Origin: Pseudomonas lundensis
Lineage (GTDB): Bacteria > Pseudomonadota > Gammaproteobacteria > Pseudomonadales > Pseudomonadaceae
Length of the DNA stretch: 55,577 nt
Direction of reading: 5' to 3'
NCBI RefSeq assembly: GCF_002269125.1
Contig: NZ_NQKI01000031.1
Span: forward strand, 1 to 55,577
Shown here: positions 15,924-24,244 of the stretch, in pieces
Position numbering within the stretch: the first letter of the stretch is position 1
How the letters are laid out: each line of letters opens with the position of its first letter
Made by a program: the position numbers and the translations under genes
Notes under the pieces: model-generated
What the model saw: only the letters and a program-made list of their open reading frames with translations
Told to the model about the DNA's origin: nothing
Databases searched by the model: none

Positions 15924-16897
15924 CTACGTTCTGGAGTCTGTACGTCACAGTCCTCACTCTGGGTACCATCTTCGCCTTGACCTGGTTGTTGCTGGCCACC
16001 CGCAAGGGGCAACGCAGCGAACAGACTGACGAGACAGTTGGGCACTCTTACGACGGGATTGAAGAGTACGACAACCCGATGCCGAAATGGTGGTTCATGC
16101 TGTTTGTGGGCACCGTGATTTTTGCCTTGGGCTACCTGGTGCTGTACCCGGGTCTGGGTAACTGGAAAGGCCTGTTGCCGGGTTACCAGTACCTCGACCT
16201 GCAAAAGGAAACGCCGTTTGCCAATGGTCAGACAGGCTGGACCGGGGTTCACGAGTGGGAAAAGGAAATGGCCAAATCGGATGCCAAATTTGGTCCGATC
16301 TTCGCCAAATTCGCTGCCATGCCCATTGAGGAAGTCGCTAAAGATCCGCAAGCACTGAAAATGGGCGGCCGTTTGTTCGCGTCCAACTGCTCGGTGTGCC
16401 ACGGTTCCGACGCCAAGGGCGCTTACGGCTTCCCTAACCTGACCGACGCCGACTGGCGCTGGGGCGGCAGCCCGCAAGAGATCAAGACCACCATCATGGA
16501 TGGCCGCCACGCGATGATGCCGGGCTGGGCTGACATAATCGGCGAACAGGGCGTTAGCGACGTAGCCGCTTACGTGCTGACCCAGCTGGACGGCCGCAAG
16601 CTGCCAGAAGGTGCCAAGGCTGATCCGGCCAAAGGCAAAGAGCTGTTCGCCACCAACTGTGCCGTGTGTCACGGCCCGGAAGGCAAAGGCAACCCGCTGA
16701 TGGGCGCACCCAACCTGACTCACCCGGGCGCATTCATTTACGGTTCGAGCTTCGCGCAACTGCAGCAGACCATCCGTTACGGCCGTGAGGGCCAGATGCC
16801 TGCTCAAGCGGATCTGCAAGGGAACGACAAGGTTCACTTGCTGGCTGCTTACGTGTACAGCCTGTCCCACGGTGAAGACGCCAAGGCCGCTGAATAA
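15920..16897 (+). CDS. ccoP1: cbb3 oxidase subunit III, di-haem cytochrome c (first isoform)
   Basis: This 325-residue di-haem cytochrome c has haem sites Cys157-x-x-Cys160-His161 and Cys247-x-x-Cys250-His251. Two membrane helices precede them. Relative to ccoP2 it has 14 extra residues after LLPGY (QYLDLQKETPFANGQTG region, 90-107), on the periplasmic side just after the second helix. It closes the second operon and is followed by a strong terminator. Confidence 0.96.
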   Translation: MTTFWSLYVTVLTLGTIFALTWLLLATRKGQRSEQTDETVGHSYDGIEEYDNPMPKWWFMLFVGTVIFALGYLVLYPGLGNWKGLLPGYQYLDLQKETPFANGQTGWTGVHEWEKEMAKSDAKFGPIFAKFAAMPIEEVAKDPQALKMGGRLFASNCSVCHGSDAKGAYGFPNLTDADWRWGGSPQEIKTTIMDGRHAMMPGWADIIGEQGVSDVAAYVLTQLDGRKLPEGAKADPAKGKELFATNCAVCHGPEGKGNPLMGAPNLTHPGAFIYGSSFAQLQQTIRYGREGQMPAQADLQGNDKVHLLAAYVYSLSHGEDAKAAE

Positions 16898-16920
16898 CCC
16901 AGTGGTTTGACCGCGTTGAC

Positions 16921-16957
16921 AAAAAGCCCCGCCACCCAGTGTTGGCGGGGCTTTTTT
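16921..16957 (+). terminator. Rho-independent terminator of ccoNOQP-1
   Basis: AAAAAGCCCCGCCA pairs with TGGCGGGGCTTTTTT around a short loop, 23 bases after the ccoP1 stop. The stem is GC-rich and ends in a T run on both strands. Confidence 0.93.
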
Positions 16958-17225
16958 ACGCCATGAGAAACTGCACGTAACGCAATGAAACCGCTCTGGC
17001 CAAGCGTGCTACGGGCTTTGCGGCCTGCAGCCAAACACTGAAGTCAATTGATCTGTGTCATGACTTGTTACAACTGCTATACCAAGTTCTGTTTTTTCGG
17101 AACGCGACCAAAGGTCGCACCCTTGAGCTAGAGTCACAGGCGTATCATTGCGCCACTGCAACACCTTCTGACTGCGGCCGGCACGCACTGGTCGCGGCAT
17201 TTTTCCACTGCCGTGGGACGCACTA
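16958..17225. other. Leader region of the ccoGHIS operon
   Basis: No gene is seen. The region separates the terminator of the oxidase operon from ccoG and should carry the ccoG promoter. The only regulator-like motif noticed is the weak FNR-type site described separately. Confidence 0.5.
17048..17061 (+). promoter_or_regulatory. Weak ANR-like half-consensus site before ccoG
   Basis: TTGAT-CTGT-GTCAT has a perfect left half and three of five bases in the right half of the FNR/ANR consensus. It lies 165 bases before ccoG, far for direct activation. It may be a chance match. Confidence 0.3.
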
Positions 17226-18641
17226 ATGAGCAATCAGATTCCAGTACACGATGTAACGCCACCTGCCAAGAAGGCACCTGAAAGCGTCAACCTCTATGCT
17301 GCCCGGGAAAAGATCTACACCCGCGCATTCACCGGTTTGTTCCGCAATTTGCGAATGGTCGGGGGGGCTGTGCTGTTTTTGCTGTACTTCGGCACTGTCT
17401 GGCTCAACTGGGGCGGCCATCAGGCTGTCTGGTGGAACCTTCCGGAACGTAAATTCTTCATTTTTGGCGCCACCTTCTGGCCACAGGATTTCATCCTGCT
17501 GTCGGGCCTGCTGATCGTCGCCGCCTTCGGCCTGTTCTTCATTACTGTGTACGCCGGGCGTGTGTGGTGTGGCTATACCTGCCCGCAGAGCGTGTGGACC
17601 TGGGTTTTCATGTGGTGCGAAAAAGTCACCGAAGGTGACCGCAACCAGCGCATCAAACTCGACAAAGCGCCGATGAGCGCCAACAAGTTCGTGCGCAAGC
17701 TCAGCAAGCACAGCCTGTGGCTGCTGATCGGCTTTGTCACCGGCATGACCTTTGTCGGCTACTTCTCCCCCATTCGCGAGCTGGTGATCGATTTCTTCAC
17801 CGGCCAGGCCGATGGCTGGGCGTATTTCTGGGTCGGCTTCTTTACCCTCGCCACCTACGGCAATGCCGGGTGGCTGCGCGAACAAGTGTGCATTTACATG
17901 TGCCCGTATGCGCGGTTCCAGAGCGTGATGTTCGACAAGGACACACTGATCGTGTCCTACGACCCGCGTCGCGGTGAAGTCCGCGGCCCGCGCAAGAAAG
18001 ATGCGGACTACAAGGCGCAAGGGCTGGGTGACTGTATCGACTGCACCATGTGCGTACAGGTGTGCCCGACGGGGATCGACATCCGTGACGGCCTGCAGAT
18101 CGAGTGCATCGGCTGCGCGGCTTGTATCGACGCCTGTGACAGCATCATGGACAAGATGAACTACCCGCGCGGCCTCATCAGCTACACCACCGAACACAAC
18201 TTGTCCGGGCAAAAAACCCACAAGCTGCGCCCTCGCCTGATCGGGTATGCGCTGGTGCTGCTGACGATGATGGGCTTGCTCGCCGCCGCCTTCTTTACCC
18301 GCAGCCTGGTCGGGTTTGATGTCAGCAAAGACCGCGTGCTGTACCGCGAAAACGCTGAGGGCCGGATTGAAAACGTGTACAGCCTGAAGATCATGAACAA
18401 GGACCAGCACGACCATACCTACGTGCTCGACGCCACGGGCCTGCCGGACCTGAAACTGCAAGGCAAACGCGAGATCAAGGTAGCCGCCGGCGATATCGTC
18501 AGCATGCCGGTCGAGCTGTCGATTGCCCCCGAAGCGCTGCCGTCCAGCACCAATGAGGTGTATTTCATTCTCAAGGACGCGGACAACAGCGACATCAACG
18601 TTAAAGCCAAGAGCCGCTTCATCGGCCCCCAAATCAGATAA
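17226..18641 (+). CDS. ccoG: cbb3 oxidase assembly protein CcoG (ferredoxin-like, FixG/RdxA)
   Basis: This 471-residue polytopic membrane protein has two cytoplasmic-type 4Fe-4S clusters. CcoG is thought to reduce Cu(II) to Cu(I) for cbb3 biogenesis. Helices lie at about 40-60, 85-108, 160-180, 190-215 and 335-357. Cluster ligands are Cys270, 273, 276, 280 and Cys294, 297, 300, 304 (CIDCTMCVQVCP and CIGCAACIDAC). The C-terminal 110 residues form an Ig-like periplasmic domain, as in FixG proteins. It heads the ccoG-H-I-S operon, with ccoH starting 12 bases later. Confidence 0.95.
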   Translation: MSNQIPVHDVTPPAKKAPESVNLYAAREKIYTRAFTGLFRNLRMVGGAVLFLLYFGTVWLNWGGHQAVWWNLPERKFFIFGATFWPQDFILLSGLLIVAAFGLFFITVYAGRVWCGYTCPQSVWTWVFMWCEKVTEGDRNQRIKLDKAPMSANKFVRKLSKHSLWLLIGFVTGMTFVGYFSPIRELVIDFFTGQADGWAYFWVGFFTLATYGNAGWLREQVCIYMCPYARFQSVMFDKDTLIVSYDPRRGEVRGPRKKDADYKAQGLGDCIDCTMCVQVCPTGIDIRDGLQIECIGCAACIDACDSIMDKMNYPRGLISYTTEHNLSGQKTHKLRPRLIGYALVLLTMMGLLAAAFFTRSLVGFDVSKDRVLYRENAEGRIENVYSLKIMNKDQHDHTYVLDATGLPDLKLQGKREIKVAAGDIVSMPVELSIAPEALPSSTNEVYFILKDADNSDINVKAKSRFIGPQIR

Positions 18642-18653
18642 GAGAGCCTTGCC

Positions 18654-19196
18654 ATGCCAGCACCAAAACCCTACAGCCCGTGGTACAAGCATCTGTGGCC
18701 GTGGATCATCATTGCCATCCTGGCTTGCTCGGTGACGCTCACGCTGTCGATGGTCACCATTGCGGTGAACAACCCCGACCACCTGGTCAATGACAACTAC
18801 TACGAGGCGGGCAAAGGCATCAACCGCTCGCTCGACCGCGAGCTGTTGGGCCAGAACCTCAACCTTAAGGCGACGTTGCACCTGGATGGCATGACCGGTG
18901 AAGTGGTGCTGCTGCTTGAGGGCAACAGCCACCCGAAAACCTTAGAACTGAGCCTGATTTCGCCAACCCAGCCTGAAAAAGACCGCAAGGTGTTGCTGAC
19001 CCAGAGCGAGTCGGAACCGCGCCGTTACATCGGCCAGCTGGATGACAAGGTTGAAGGTCGGCGCTTCGTCGAGCTGCTGGGCGTCGAAGACGGCAAGACC
19101 TGGCGCCTGTTTGAGGAAGAAGAAGTCGGTCACGACAAAGACCTGTTGTTGGGTGACGAACCCCTGCAAGGCGCTGAAGACCACTCCAAACAGTAA
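18654..19196 (+). CDS. ccoH: cbb3 oxidase assembly protein CcoH (FixH family)
   Basis: This 180-residue protein has one N-terminal membrane helix (about 13-35, IIIAILACSVTLTLSMVTIA) and a periplasmic FixH domain. The family interacts with CcoN during assembly of the cbb3 complex. The VNNPDHLVNDNYYEAGKGIN segment just after the helix is typical of FixH. It sits between ccoG and ccoI. Confidence 0.92.
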   Translation: MPAPKPYSPWYKHLWPWIIIAILACSVTLTLSMVTIAVNNPDHLVNDNYYEAGKGINRSLDRELLGQNLNLKATLHLDGMTGEVVLLLEGNSHPKTLELSLISPTQPEKDRKVLLTQSESEPRRYIGQLDDKVEGRRFVELLGVEDGKTWRLFEEEEVGHDKDLLLGDEPLQGAEDHSKQ

Positions 19197-19200
19197 ACAC

Positions 19201-19263
19201 ATTGCCCGCAGGGCCGTCGTCACAGGGATACGCGAACCCTGCACCGTCGGCCCTGCGGGCAAT
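19201..19263. repeat. 16-base perfect inverted repeat between ccoH and ccoI
   Basis: ATTGCCCGCAGGGCCG at 19201-19216 is the exact reverse complement of 19248-19263, with a 31-base loop. The loop holds a smaller stem, CAGGG with CCCTG. It begins four bases after the ccoH stop and ends before the ccoI start at 19301. It may be an attenuator or mRNA processing hairpin, or a REP-like repeat. Confidence 0.75.
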
Positions 19264-19300
19264 GATGTATGTTCAGCGCACAGCCTCGCGACAGACCGCC

Positions 19301-21751
19301 ATGACCACTCCCGTTCCCTGCTATCACTGCGCCCTGCCCGTTCCGCCTGGCAGTCGATTCACTGCAATCGTTCTCGGTGAGACCCGCGAGTTTTGCTGCC
19401 CCGGCTGCCAGGCCGTGGCAGAAGCCATCGTCGCTGGCGGCCTGGAAAGTTATTACCAGCACCGCAGCGAAGCCTCTGCCAACCCTGAAGCGCTACCCGT
19501 GCAACTGGTGGAAGAGCTGGCCCTGTATGACCGTCCCGACGTGCAACAGCCTTTTGTGCGACACGAAGGGGAACAGGCAGAAACCACTTTGTTGATTGAA
19601 GGCATCAGTTGCGCGGCTTGTGGCTGGTTGATTGAAAAACACCTGCGCCGCCTGCCGGCGGTCAGCGAAGCACGCCTGAACCTGTCCAATCACCGCCTGC
19701 ATGTGCGCTGGGCCGACAGCCAACTGCCCCTCAGTGAAGTGCTGAGCGAACTGCGTCACATCGGCTATGCGGCCCACCCGTATCAGGCCGACCGCGCTAC
19801 CGAGCAACTGGCCAGTGAAAACCGCCTGGCCTTGCGCCAATTGGGCGTCGCTGGATTGCTGTGGTTTCAGGCCATGATGGCTACCATGGCAACTTGGCCC
19901 GAATTCAACATCGACCTCAGCCCCGAGATGCACACTATCCTGCGCTGGGTCGCACTGTTTCTGACCACCCCCATTGTGTTTTACAGCTGCGCGCCGTTTT
20001 TCAAAGGCGCCATGCGTGACCTGCGTACTCGGCACCTGACCATGGATGTGTCGGTATCTCTGGCCATCGGCGGTGCCTACATCGCCGGTATCTGGACTGC
20101 CATTACCGGCATCGGCGAACTGTATTTCGATGCAGTGGGCATGTTTGCGCTGTTCCTGCTGGCCGGGCGCTACCTCGAACGTCGCGCCCGGGAGCGCACC
20201 GCCGCCGCGACCGCGCAACTGGTTAATCTGCTGCCCGCCTCGTGCCTGCGCCTGAGCAGTGACGGGCAAAGCGAGCGCATCCTGCTGACTGAACTCAAGG
20301 TCGGGGACAAGGTACTGGTGCACCCCGGTTCGATCTTGCCGGCCGATGGCAAGATCCTCGACGGGCAATCGAGTATCGACGAATCACTGCTGACCGGCGA
20401 ATACCTGCCCCAGCCTCGCAGTCCCGGCGACGCGGTTACGGCGGGCACGCTGAACGTCGAAGGCGCCCTGACCCTCGAAGTACTGGCCTTGGGCCAGGAC
20501 ACGCGCCTGTCGGCCATCGTCCGCTTGCTCGACCGCGCGCAAAGCGAAAAACCGCGCCTGGCCGAAATTGCCGACAAGGCCGCGCAATGGTTTTTGCTGT
20601 TCTCGTTACTCGCAGCGGCTGCCATCGGGGTGTTGTGGTGGCAGCTAGACCCCTCCCGCGCATTCTGGATTGTGCTGGCCATGCTGGTAGCAACTTGCCC
20701 GTGTGCCCTCTCGCTGGCCACCCCCACCGCCCTCACAGCGGCCACCGGCACTTTGCACAAGTTGGGCCTGCTGCTGACCCGCGGGCACGTGATCGAAGGG
20801 TTGAACCAAATTGACACGGTGATCTTCGACAAAACCGGAACCTTGACCGAAGGCCGTCTGGCGCTGCGGGCCATTCGCCCCCTGCGTGACCTGGACAGCG
20901 ACCAATGCCTTGCGCTGGCCGCTGCGCTGGAAAACCGCTCTGAACACCCGATTGCCCGCGCATTCGGCCGCGCGCCACACGCCGCAGAAGACGTGCACAG
21001 CACGCCCGGCCTGGGCCTTGAAGGGCGCGTAGGTGTGCAGCGTTTGCGCATTGGCCAACCGGGGTTTGTCTGTGAGCTGAGCCAAGCGACCCTGCCGGAC
21101 ATGCCGCAGGAGCCGGGTCAATGGCTGCTGCTGGGGGACGCTCAGGGCCCGCTGGCCTGGTTCGTCCTTGATGACCGCCTGCGCGCTGACGCCCCTGCTC
21201 TGCTGGCGGCCTGCAAGGCACGGGGCTGGCGAACGCTGCTGCTGTCTGGCGATACCTCACCGATGGTCGACAGTGTGGCGGCCGAGCTGGGGATTGATGA
21301 AGCGCGGGGCGGCCTGCGCCCCGACGACAAATTGCACGTGTTGCAGCAGTTGCATGCCCAGGGCCGCAAAGTGTTGATGCTCGGTGACGGGGTCAACGAC
21401 GTGCCGGTGCTGGCTGCTGCCGACATCAGCGTGGCCATGGGATCAGCAACCGATTTGGCCAAAACCAGCGCGGATGCCGTGCTGCTGTCCAATCGGCTGG
21501 ATGCATTGGTGCAAGCGTTCAGCCTTGCCCGTCGCACGCGTCGGGTTATCATCGAAAACCTGTTGTGGGCAGGCCTGTACAACGGCCTGATGCTACCTTT
21601 TGCGGCGCTGGGCTGGATCACCCCCGTGTGGGCCGCCGTGGGCATGTCCATCAGCTCACTGACCGTGGTCTTGAACGCCTTGCGCCTGACGCGCATGCCG
21701 AAGCAGGCCAGCCCGCAACCGACCCTCGACCCTCAGCCGATGCCTGTCTGA
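19301..21751 (+). CDS. ccoI: Copper-exporting P1B-type ATPase CcoI (FixI/CopA2 type)
   Basis: This 816-residue P-type ATPase moves Cu(I) across the inner membrane for insertion into cbb3 oxidase. The N-terminus has Cys-rich pieces (CYHC at 7-10, FCCPGC at 32-37) and a heavy-metal-associated domain with ISCAACGW (Cys104, Cys107). The membrane CPC is at 466-468. The phosphorylated Asp510 is in DKTGTLTEG, and GDGVND is at 695-700. The frame is open to 19202, but ATG at 19301 gives the family length and leaves out the inverted repeat. Slow-efflux FixI-type ATPases serve enzyme metallation rather than copper tolerance. Confidence 0.95.
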   Translation: MTTPVPCYHCALPVPPGSRFTAIVLGETREFCCPGCQAVAEAIVAGGLESYYQHRSEASANPEALPVQLVEELALYDRPDVQQPFVRHEGEQAETTLLIEGISCAACGWLIEKHLRRLPAVSEARLNLSNHRLHVRWADSQLPLSEVLSELRHIGYAAHPYQADRATEQLASENRLALRQLGVAGLLWFQAMMATMATWPEFNIDLSPEMHTILRWVALFLTTPIVFYSCAPFFKGAMRDLRTRHLTMDVSVSLAIGGAYIAGIWTAITGIGELYFDAVGMFALFLLAGRYLERRARERTAAATAQLVNLLPASCLRLSSDGQSERILLTELKVGDKVLVHPGSILPADGKILDGQSSIDESLLTGEYLPQPRSPGDAVTAGTLNVEGALTLEVLALGQDTRLSAIVRLLDRAQSEKPRLAEIADKAAQWFLLFSLLAAAAIGVLWWQLDPSRAFWIVLAMLVATCPCALSLATPTALTAATGTLHKLGLLLTRGHVIEGLNQIDTVIFDKTGTLTEGRLALRAIRPLRDLDSDQCLALAAALENRSEHPIARAFGRAPHAAEDVHSTPGLGLEGRVGVQRLRIGQPGFVCELSQATLPDMPQEPGQWLLLGDAQGPLAWFVLDDRLRADAPALLAACKARGWRTLLLSGDTSPMVDSVAAELGIDEARGGLRPDDKLHVLQQLHAQGRKVLMLGDGVNDVPVLAAADISVAMGSATDLAKTSADAVLLSNRLDALVQAFSLARRTRRVIIENLLWAGLYNGLMLPFAALGWITPVWAAVGMSISSLTVVLNALRLTRMPKQASPQPTLDPQPMPV

Positions 21752-21771
21752 AACGGCCGTCCGGAGTTCAT

Positions 21772-22002
21772 ATGCCAGCACTTTACGTCATGATTCCCGC
21801 GGCCTTGCTGATTGTCGGGGTCGCCATTTACATCTTCTTTTGGGCGGTGGACAGCGGCCAGTACGACGATTTGGACAGCCCAGCCCACAGCATTCTGTTT
21901 GACGATCAGGACCCGCAACACACTGCCGCCGTCGACGAGGCCAAAGGCCTGCACCCGGACGCCTCCAAAGACGACGATCAAAAAGCGCCGCCCCATGCTT
22001 GA
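21772..22002 (+). CDS. ccoS: cbb3 oxidase maturation protein CcoS
   Basis: This 76-residue protein has one N-terminal helix (YVMIPAALLIVGVAIYIFFWAV) and the conserved SGQYDDLDSPAHSILFDD segment of CcoS. The family is needed for cofactor insertion into CcoN. ATG at 21772 has GGAG upstream. It ends eight bases inside the next gene. Confidence 0.93.
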   Translation: MPALYVMIPAALLIVGVAIYIFFWAVDSGQYDDLDSPAHSILFDDQDPQHTAAVDEAKGLHPDASKDDDQKAPPHA

Positions 22003-22678
22003 ATTGGCGCCCCTGCTGGTTTCAGCCGTCATCCTCGGCCTGCTGGGCGGTGGCCATTGCCTGGGGATGTGCGGCGGATTAATGGGCGCGTTGACGCTGG
22101 CCATCCCAAAAGAACAACGCAGCCGACGCTTCAGGTTGCTGGTGGCCTACAACCTCGGTCGAATTCTCAGCTATGCCGCAGCCGGTTTATTGCTCGGGCT
22201 CGCGGGCTGGGCCGTGGCCAACAGCCCGGCGGCGCTGTTCATGCGCCTCCTGGCGGGGGTGCTGCTGATTTGCATGGGCTTGTACCTGGCGGGCTGGTGG
22301 AGCGGGCTGACCCGTATTGAAAGCCTGGGACGCGGCCTGTGGCGCCATATCCAGCCGATTGCGACGCGACTGTTGCCGGTATCGAGCATGCCGCGCGCTT
22401 TACTGCTGGGCGCACTGTGGGGCTGGCTGCCGTGCGGGTTGGTATACAGCACCCTGATCTGGTCAGCCAGCCAGGGCAGCGCGACCGACAGCGCGCTGTT
22501 GATGCTCGCATTTGGCCTTGGTACGTGGCCGGTGTTGCTGGCCACAGGGCTTGCGGCCGAGCGCGTAACGGCGCTGCTGCGCAAACGCAGCGTGCGCATG
22601 ACGGGCGGCGTGCTGGTAATCCTGTTCGGCATCTGGACCCTGCCCGGCCCCCATCAACACTGGCTGATGGGGCACTGA
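21995..22678 (+). CDS. SafE/TauE-type membrane protein of the cco assembly operon
   Basis: This 227-residue protein has six to seven membrane helices and begins MLELAPLLVSAVILGLLGGG. Two signature segments, GGHCLGMCGGLMGAL near the start and WGWLPCGLVYS mid-protein, place it in the UreH/SafE-like (DsbD transmembrane-like) group often annotated sulfite exporter TauE/SafE. Its start overlaps ccoS by eight bases, so it is translated with the cco assembly genes. The cysteines and this context suggest copper or thiol handling for cbb3 assembly rather than sulfite export. That role is inferred. Confidence 0.85.
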   Translation: MLELAPLLVSAVILGLLGGGHCLGMCGGLMGALTLAIPKEQRSRRFRLLVAYNLGRILSYAAAGLLLGLAGWAVANSPAALFMRLLAGVLLICMGLYLAGWWSGLTRIESLGRGLWRHIQPIATRLLPVSSMPRALLLGALWGWLPCGLVYSTLIWSASQGSATDSALLMLAFGLGTWPVLLATGLAAERVTALLRKRSVRMTGGVLVILFGIWTLPGPHQHWLMGH

Positions 22679-22784
22679 ACCGGGCCGACCGAGGCCGCTC
22701 GCGACCCGCAATGGAAGCGTGCGCCTCTTACCCCTTCGCTGCCGCGTGCCTGGACCGCGACGGAAAACCTTGCAACCACAGCGC

Positions 22785-22798
22785 TTGATGCAAATCAA
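22785..22798 (+). promoter_or_regulatory. Perfect ANR binding site upstream of hemN
   Basis: TTGAT-GCAA-ATCAA matches the ANR/FNR consensus exactly. The centre lies 71 bases before the hemN ATG, which allows a start of transcription about 40 bases downstream of it. P. aeruginosa hemN is known to be ANR-controlled. Confidence 0.88.
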
Positions 22799-22861
22799 GA
22801 TGCAGCAGTGACTCACCCCCTAGACTCGCGATTATTGCCAGCCATCCCGGGGGATACCCGC

Positions 22862-24244
22862 ATGCTCGACGCCATTCGTTGGGACTCAGATTTAATTCGC
22901 CGTTACGACATGGCCGGACCGCGCTATACCTCGTATCCAACCGCCATGCAGTTCAACAGCCAGGTCAGCGCGTTTGACCTGCTGCACGCCTTGCGTGAAA
23001 GCCGCAAGGCGTTGCGCCCTCTGTCGTTGTATGTGCACGTGCCGTTCTGCGCGAACATTTGCTACTACTGCGCCTGCAACAAAGTCGTGACCAAAGACCG
23101 GGGTCGCGCTCAGCCGTATCTGCAACGCCTGGAGCAGGAAATCCAACAGATCGCCTGCCACCTCGACCCCAAGCAAAAGGTTGAACAACTGCACTTTGGC
23201 GGCGGTACCCCGACGTTCCTCAGCCATGACGAACTGCGCCAGTTAATGGGTAAGTTGCGCCAGCATTTCAACCTGCTGGACGATGACTCCGGCGACTACG
23301 GCATTGAGATCGACCCGCGCGAGGCCGACTGGTCGACCATGGGGCTGTTGCGCGAACTCGGGTTTAACCGGGTCAGTATCGGCCTACAGGACCTCGACCC
23401 GCAGGTACAACGCGCGGTGAATCGCCTGCAAAGCCTGGAAGAGACCCGCGCTGTGATTGACGCGGCGCGTACCCTGCAGTTTCGTTCGATCAATATCGAC
23501 TTGATCTACGGCCTGCCCAAACAGACACCCGAGGCGTTCGCACGCACGGTCGAAGAGGTCATTAACCTGCAGCCGGATCGCTTGTCCGTGTTCAACTACG
23601 CGCACTTGCCTGAACGTTTCATGCCACAGCGCCGCATCAATGCAAGCGATTTGCCTTCACCCGCTGACAAGTTGCTGATGCTGCAACACACCATTGAGCA
23701 GTTGACCCAAGCCGGTTATCGCTACATCGGTATGGATCATTTCGCCCTGCCGGATGACGAACTGGCCATTGCGCAGGAAGAAGCCACCCTGCAACGCAAC
23801 TTTCAGGGCTACACCACCCACGGTCATTGCGACCTGATCGGGCTCGGTGTTTCGGCCATCAGCCAGATCGGCGACCTGTACTGCCAGAACAATAGCGATC
23901 TGGCGCAGTACCAGAACACGCTGGCCAGTGCGCAGCTCGCCACCAGCCGGGGGTTGATCTGCAATCAGGATGACCGGATTCGCCGCGAAGTGATTCAGCA
24001 AATTATCTGCAACCTGCACCTGCCGTTTGCGCGCATCGAACAGGCGTTCAACATCGACTTCAGGGGGTATTTCGCGGCCCAGTGGCCAGCACTGGAAGAG
24101 ATGGCGCAAGACGGCCTCATCGCACTGGACAGTGACCAGTTGACTGTTCTGCCCGCGGGGCGGTTATTGGTGCGCTCGGTGTGCATGGTGTTTGATGCCT
24201 ACCTCGAACAGCAAAACCGCCAGCGCTATTCGCGGGTTATTTAG
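22862..24244 (+). CDS. hemN: Oxygen-independent coproporphyrinogen III oxidase
   Basis: This 460-residue radical-SAM enzyme decarboxylates coproporphyrinogen III to protoporphyrinogen IX without oxygen. The cluster-binding cysteines are Cys63, Cys67 and Cys70 (FCANICYYCACNK). The GGGTPTFLS glycine motif follows. The frame is open to 22808, but ATG at 22862 starts MLDAIRWDSDLIRRYD as in other pseudomonads. It is preceded by a perfect ANR site. Its last eight bases overlap the end of the convergent FlxA-like gene. Confidence 0.96.
   Translation: MLDAIRWDSDLIRRYDMAGPRYTSYPTAMQFNSQVSAFDLLHALRESRKALRPLSLYVHVPFCANICYYCACNKVVTKDRGRAQPYLQRLEQEIQQIACHLDPKQKVEQLHFGGGTPTFLSHDELRQLMGKLRQHFNLLDDDSGDYGIEIDPREADWSTMGLLRELGFNRVSIGLQDLDPQVQRAVNRLQSLEETRAVIDAARTLQFRSINIDLIYGLPKQTPEAFARTVEEVINLQPDRLSVFNYAHLPERFMPQRRINASDLPSPADKLLMLQHTIEQLTQAGYRYIGMDHFALPDDELAIAQEEATLQRNFQGYTTHGHCDLIGLGVSAISQIGDLYCQNNSDLAQYQNTLASAQLATSRGLICNQDDRIRREVIQQIICNLHLPFARIEQAFNIDFRGYFAAQWPALEEMAQDGLIALDSDQLTVLPAGRLLVRSVCMVFDAYLEQQNRQRYSRVI

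Noticed and set aside
19202..19300. 33-residue extension of CcoI through the inverted repeat
   Set aside because: It would start at TTG within the hairpin; ATG at 19301 fits the family.
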